Assembly: GCA_011364905.1 (NCBI GenBank)
Contig: RDNZ01000011.1
Location: forward strand, 1 to 50,365
DNA length: 50,365 bases
Direction: 5' to 3'
From: Candidatus Thorarchaeota archaeon
GTDB taxonomy: Archaea; Asgardarchaeota; Thorarchaeia; Thorarchaeales; Thorarchaeaceae
Shown: in pieces, positions 47,528 to 50,365 of the stretch
Layout: the number at the start of each line of letters is the position of its first letter
Position numbering within the stretch: position 1 is the first letter of the stretch
Position numbers and translations under genes: made by a program
Notes under the pieces: generated by a model
What the model was told of the DNA's origin: nothing
Database searches by the model: none
Seen by the model: only the letters and a program-made list of their open reading frames with translations

Positions 47528-48726
47528 TCCAGAGTTTCCAAGAAGCTTTGAATACGTGTTTCAATTCTGCCCCGATCACTGAGCTCAGGGTCTAGTGGCA
47601 ACCGGATGGTCCTCACATCTAGTTCGCAGGCGGCTTTCTCAATAGACGGGGCCTCAAACTGATCAGGATCGCAGAACGACTGCTCGCAAACAATGAGACC
47701 TTGGATTGAGAGATTCTCTAGAAGATCCTTCATAGCATTCATACGGTATGATAGACCTTCATGGGTTGGTTCGCCAGGTGCACTCAATACGGATTTCGCC
47801 ATTGCTATAAATGGGTCATCGGATTTAGTCGGTGACTTGGTGAACACTGTTTTGAATCCAAAGGAGAGTAGGTCTAGCACAATGAATGACTCAGAGAAGT
47901 TCGGGATTTCATTCATAAGAGAGGCGATTGCTTGGGGTTCAACCATTCCGCCTGCTATCACTATTCGAGGGGACACCAAATCATCAGGGAGTTTCACTTT
48001 TGTATAGTCACCACTCAGGATTGCCTTTTGCACGGTTTCAATGCTATCGGAGAGTCCCAACTCATCAGCCTTATTTTGAACCATTGACACTGTTTCCTTG
48101 ATTTCTGACATTGATGAGGCAGTTGGAATTGTCAGAAAGGTTCGGACAAGACGGACAACTTCAGAGTATGAAATAATCTCTGGCTGGATCACTCTGGCTG
48201 AATACAAGAACTGAGTACCATTATGAAATTCTTGGACAAAGTCAACTGCTGCATCGTAGTTTTCGGCAAGAAATGGTCGATTGTAGAGCTTTGAGAGCTT
48301 TTCACTAAGAAGGCGTATCTCCTCAGCCAAGAACTTGGTCGCTGAGTCATCCTGATTGTATCTTATGACCGGATAGGTCAACCGCAAAACCCGATCGTCA
48401 TGAAACCGTACACTCCATATGTCACCAAGATTTTGGAGAGAATCACATGTATTCCCTGGGAATAGTAGTCCAGCAAGAGTCAGAAACTGACCGTTGGCTC
48501 GTTGACTGTAGAGATTCCTGATATACGAACATGCGAAGGTCTGAAGACTCTCTTCAAAGCCACTCGCAACTCCCGGTAAGGCACGAACAAGGGATGGAGT
48601 GAATCCATGTGCCATAAAGAGCTCCAATGGGACATGGGGATAGATATAGCCAATAATCTCTTCGCCTGATTTCAGCAGCTCTTTCAAGCCTGCTATTGAT
48701 TGCTCGATCACTCCTTCATAGCTCAA
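47524..48726 (-). CDS. 2-hydroxyacyl-CoA dehydratase subunit (second)
   Basis: Partner subunit, about 400 residues. The conserved start GEEIIGYIYPHVPLELFMAHGFTPSLVRALPG is clear. AGLLFPGNTCDSLQNLGDIW, the RIVIAGGMVEPQAIASL linker and LIVCEQSFCDPDQFEAP follow, with cysteines as cluster ligands. I chose the TTG at 48726, with AGAGAGG 7-8 bases upstream and about 20 residues ahead of the conserved block, as usual for the family. The frame continues 15 codons to a TTG at 48771 with no ribosome-binding site. It heads the operon, divergent from the acyl-CoA synthetase. Confidence 0.87.
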   Translation of the reverse strand: MSYEGVIEQSIAGLKELLKSGEEIIGYIYPHVPLELFMAHGFTPSLVRALPGVASGFEESLQTFACSYIRNLYSQRANGQFLTLAGLLFPGNTCDSLQNLGDIWSVRFHDDRVLRLTYPVIRYNQDDSATKFLAEEIRLLSEKLSKLYNRPFLAENYDAAVDFVQEFHNGTQFLYSARVIQPEIISYSEVVRLVRTFLTIPTASSMSEIKETVSMVQNKADELGLSDSIETVQKAILSGDYTKVKLPDDLVSPRIVIAGGMVEPQAIASLMNEIPNFSESFIVLDLLSFGFKTVFTKSPTKSDDPFIAMAKSVLSAPGEPTHEGLSYRMNAMKDLLENLSIQGLIVCEQSFCDPDQFEAPSIEKAACELDVRTIRLPLDPELSDRGRIETRIQSFLETLE

Positions 48727-48866
48727 GTCAAATTCCTCTCTGGAAGACTGATGGTTGGATTGGTATTTCAAATTCTGCTACATTCTGTATCTTAATTGTT
48801 CCGTTGAACATGTCCGACTTGACGAATATGGCTTTTTGGAAACAGTAACTATCTTTAGGAGGAGTT

Positions 48867-48914
48867 ATGAGTCCAATCATAGCACAAAACTGCTGTATTG
48901 CGGTCGATATTTGA
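48867..48914 (+). CDS. Candidate 15-codon leader peptide upstream of acyl-CoA synthetase
   Basis: AGGAGGAG lies 2-9 bases before an ATG at 48867, opening MSPIIAQNCCIAVDI and then a stop at 48912. The ribosome-binding site is stronger than those of most genes in the window, and the frame ends 27 bases before the synthetase ATG. It has two adjacent cysteines. It could be a leader ORF controlling the synthetase or a remnant; with only 15 codons there is no coding signal to judge. Confidence 0.3.
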   Translation: MSPIIAQNCCIAVDI

Positions 48915-48941
48915 CTGTAGATCACACAAGGAGAGAAGAAC

Positions 48942-50365
48942 ATGGAAGAAATGCTATGGCATAAATCGAGATGGCCAGAAACAGTCAAGAAGTCACTGGA
49001 CTATCCTGAAGAGCCACTTTTTCAAATTCTAGATAAAATTGCTGCTGAACATCCTGAATCGCCTTCAACCATTTTTGATGGGATATCTCACTCATTTGCT
49101 GAAGTCAAGGATCATGCTGACAGGATTGCCAACTTCCTGTCAAGTAAGGGCATTGGCAAAGGCGACAAAGTCGCGATATTTCTGCCTAATACACCCCATT
49201 ACCCCCCAATCTTCTTTGGCATACTGAAGAGCGGAGCAACAGCCGTCACGTGTAATCCATCGTATAAGGCAAACGAATTGAATTTCCAGCTGAAAGACTC
49301 TGGAGCAAAGGCGGTATTCGTATTCGATCATCCATCCTTCACACCGACTTCATATGAGGCGATAGAAGGTACTGACGTTAAGATTCACGTTGTATGCAGT
49401 ATCAAGAGGTACCTACCAAAAGTAAAAGCAGTTCTTGGAAGCCTTATAGGCAAGATTCCCAAGAGTGGCTACTACGAGGACTTCTCGGATTTCTATGATA
49501 ATATCGTCGCACAGTACGATCCAAAGGCTCCTGATGTATCAATCAAACCAAAGGAAGATCTTGCCCTCATCCTCTACACAGGAGGTACGACCGGCACTCC
49601 AAAGGGAGCAATGCTAAGTCACAGCAATCTCTACAGTAATGTTATGCAGCTTGACGAGTGGACCCAGCTTGAACCTAAAGGAGGAGGTACTCCAGAGAAG
49701 CTCAAACCAGGAGAAGAAGTGTTCATTGGAGCGCTTCCGTGGTATCACTCATATGGTCTGACACTGACCATGGTTGCATCATACTTCATGGGAAGTTCTC
49801 TGGTTTGTGTTCCCGACCCGAGAGCTGGCAAGCCGCCAATGAGTGAGCTGCTGGCGGATATACAGAAATACAAAGGAACCATTCTGCATTGCGTGCCTGC
49901 ACTATATGCTGGAATGGTAAACAACCCGACAGTTGACAAATATGACCTCTCAAGCCTCAAGGCATGCGGTTCTGGAGCTGCACCATTACCTCCCGAGCTT
50001 TGCAAGAGATTTGAGGATAAAACTGGAGCTACACTCTTTGAGGGATATGGTCTGACTGAAACATCCCCATTGACTCATGCCAATCCCGCAATCAAGTCTT
50101 TACGCAAATTCGGTTCAATTGGAGTTCCCCTCCCAGACACCTACGCCATAATTTTGGATATTGCAACTGGCAAAAAGGAACTAAAGCAAGGAGAGACTGG
50201 CGAGATTGCAATCAATGGACCTCAGGTCATGGCTGGATATTGGAACAAGCCTGATGAAACAGCCGAAGTGATGAGGACCATGAATGGCAAGCGGTACTTC
50301 CTTACTGGAGACATAGGACATATGGATGAAGACGGTTTCTTCGTGATTTCAGACCGCAAGAAGGA
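48942..50365 (+). CDS. AMP-forming acyl-CoA synthetase (long/medium-chain type), 3' end outside window
   Basis: Adenylate-forming ligase that makes acyl-CoA from a free acid, ATP and CoA. The start is the ATG at 48942 (AAGGAGAG about 6 bases upstream). Within about 474 codons are the ATP/AMP signature ILYTGGTTGTPKGAMLSH (near residue 212), the A4-A5 region ALPWYHSYGLTLT and FEGYGLTETSP, and the A7 motif FLTGDIGHMDEDGFF followed by ISDRKK at the edge. The last 80-100 residues, including the catalytic lysine region, lie outside. The long pre-signature region fits fatty-acyl (FadD-like) enzymes. It is divergent from the dehydratase operon. Confidence 0.9.
   Translation, partial: MEEMLWHKSRWPETVKKSLDYPEEPLFQILDKIAAEHPESPSTIFDGISHSFAEVKDHADRIANFLSSKGIGKGDKVAIFLPNTPHYPPIFFGILKSGATAVTCNPSYKANELNFQLKDSGAKAVFVFDHPSFTPTSYEAIEGTDVKIHVVCSIKRYLPKVKAVLGSLIGKIPKSGYYEDFSDFYDNIVAQYDPKAPDVSIKPKEDLALILYTGGTTGTPKGAMLSHSNLYSNVMQLDEWTQLEPKGGGTPEKLKPGEEVFIGALPWYHSYGLTLTMVASYFMGSSLVCVPDPRAGKPPMSELLADIQKYKGTILHCVPALYAGMVNNPTVDKYDLSSLKACGSGAAPLPPELCKRFEDKTGATLFEGYGLTETSPLTHANPAIKSLRKFGSIGVPLPDTYAIILDIATGKKELKQGETGEIAINGPQVMAGYWNKPDETAEVMRTMNGKRYFLTGDIGHMDEDGFFVISDRKK

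Overview
The window is about 50 kb of archaeal chromosome with tightly packed genes. It has an exosome/SBDS/proteasome-alpha gene block, ribosomal protein eL43 (L37Ae), an archaeal Brix protein, the KEOPS subunit Pcc1, prefoldin beta, many GTG/TTG starts and AT-rich TATA-like elements about 30-50 bp ahead of several genes. Together with very large heterodisulfide reductase (Hdr) proteins, a tungsten aldehyde oxidoreductase, CoA-linked fermentation enzymes, an SCP2 protein and a class II photolyase, this suggests an anaerobic Asgard-type archaeon. Thorarchaeota is my best guess from gene content, but the lineage is inferred, not proven. I saw no rRNA, tRNA, CRISPR array, insertion sequence or phage gene.

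Layout. (1) 1-3740, minus strand: a class II photolyase cut by the window edge, then an ECF vitamin/metal transporter energising module (two ATPases and EcfT) without an adjacent S component. (2) 3754-11011, minus strand: the archaeal information-processing superoperon, read psmA, sdo1, rrp4, rrp41, rrp42, rpl37ae, Brix, pcc1, pfdB, DUF3194, DHH phosphoesterase. Rrp4, Rrp41 and L37Ae carry long acidic tails. (3) 11213-15003: a small membrane protein, then a metal ABC transporter whose ATPase and permease follow a NikR-type nickel sensor and whose binding protein is divergent. A 28-bp inverted repeat lies between the two halves. (4) 15009-21315, minus strand: a likely operon of 2-hydroxyacid dehydrogenase, FGGY kinase, class II aldolase, tungsten aldehyde:ferredoxin oxidoreductase, AEC carrier and a small coiled-coil protein. 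It looks like a catabolic route for an unidentified sugar or sugar acid. (5) 21482-26025: an ABC-2 exporter, a membrane protein paired with a winged-helix regulator, an SCP2 protein and a ten-helix membrane protein.

(6) 26211-40799 is the most striking part: two different giant HdrA proteins (1034 aa, and 1151 aa fused to MvhD) and three separate HdrC-HdrB pairs, with no hydrogenase genes. Two surface-protein genes, one of them a membrane protein with a cytoplasmic winged helix, lie inside it. A second surface protein/winged-helix pair follows at 40796-42192. (7) 42393-45371 encodes a four-subunit 2-oxoacid:ferredoxin oxidoreductase (KorDABC type). (8) 46275-48726, minus strand, encodes a 2-hydroxyacyl-CoA dehydratase with its ATP-driven activator, and an acyl-CoA synthetase runs off the right edge.

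Reading the right half together: KorDABC and the aldehyde oxidoreductase would make reduced ferredoxin, the dehydratase activator would consume low-potential electrons, and the Hdr proteins are candidates for flavin-based electron bifurcation or confurcation that links ferredoxin to thiol/disulfide or CoA-linked acceptors. This is an inference from gene content; the partners of the three HdrBC pairs are unknown.
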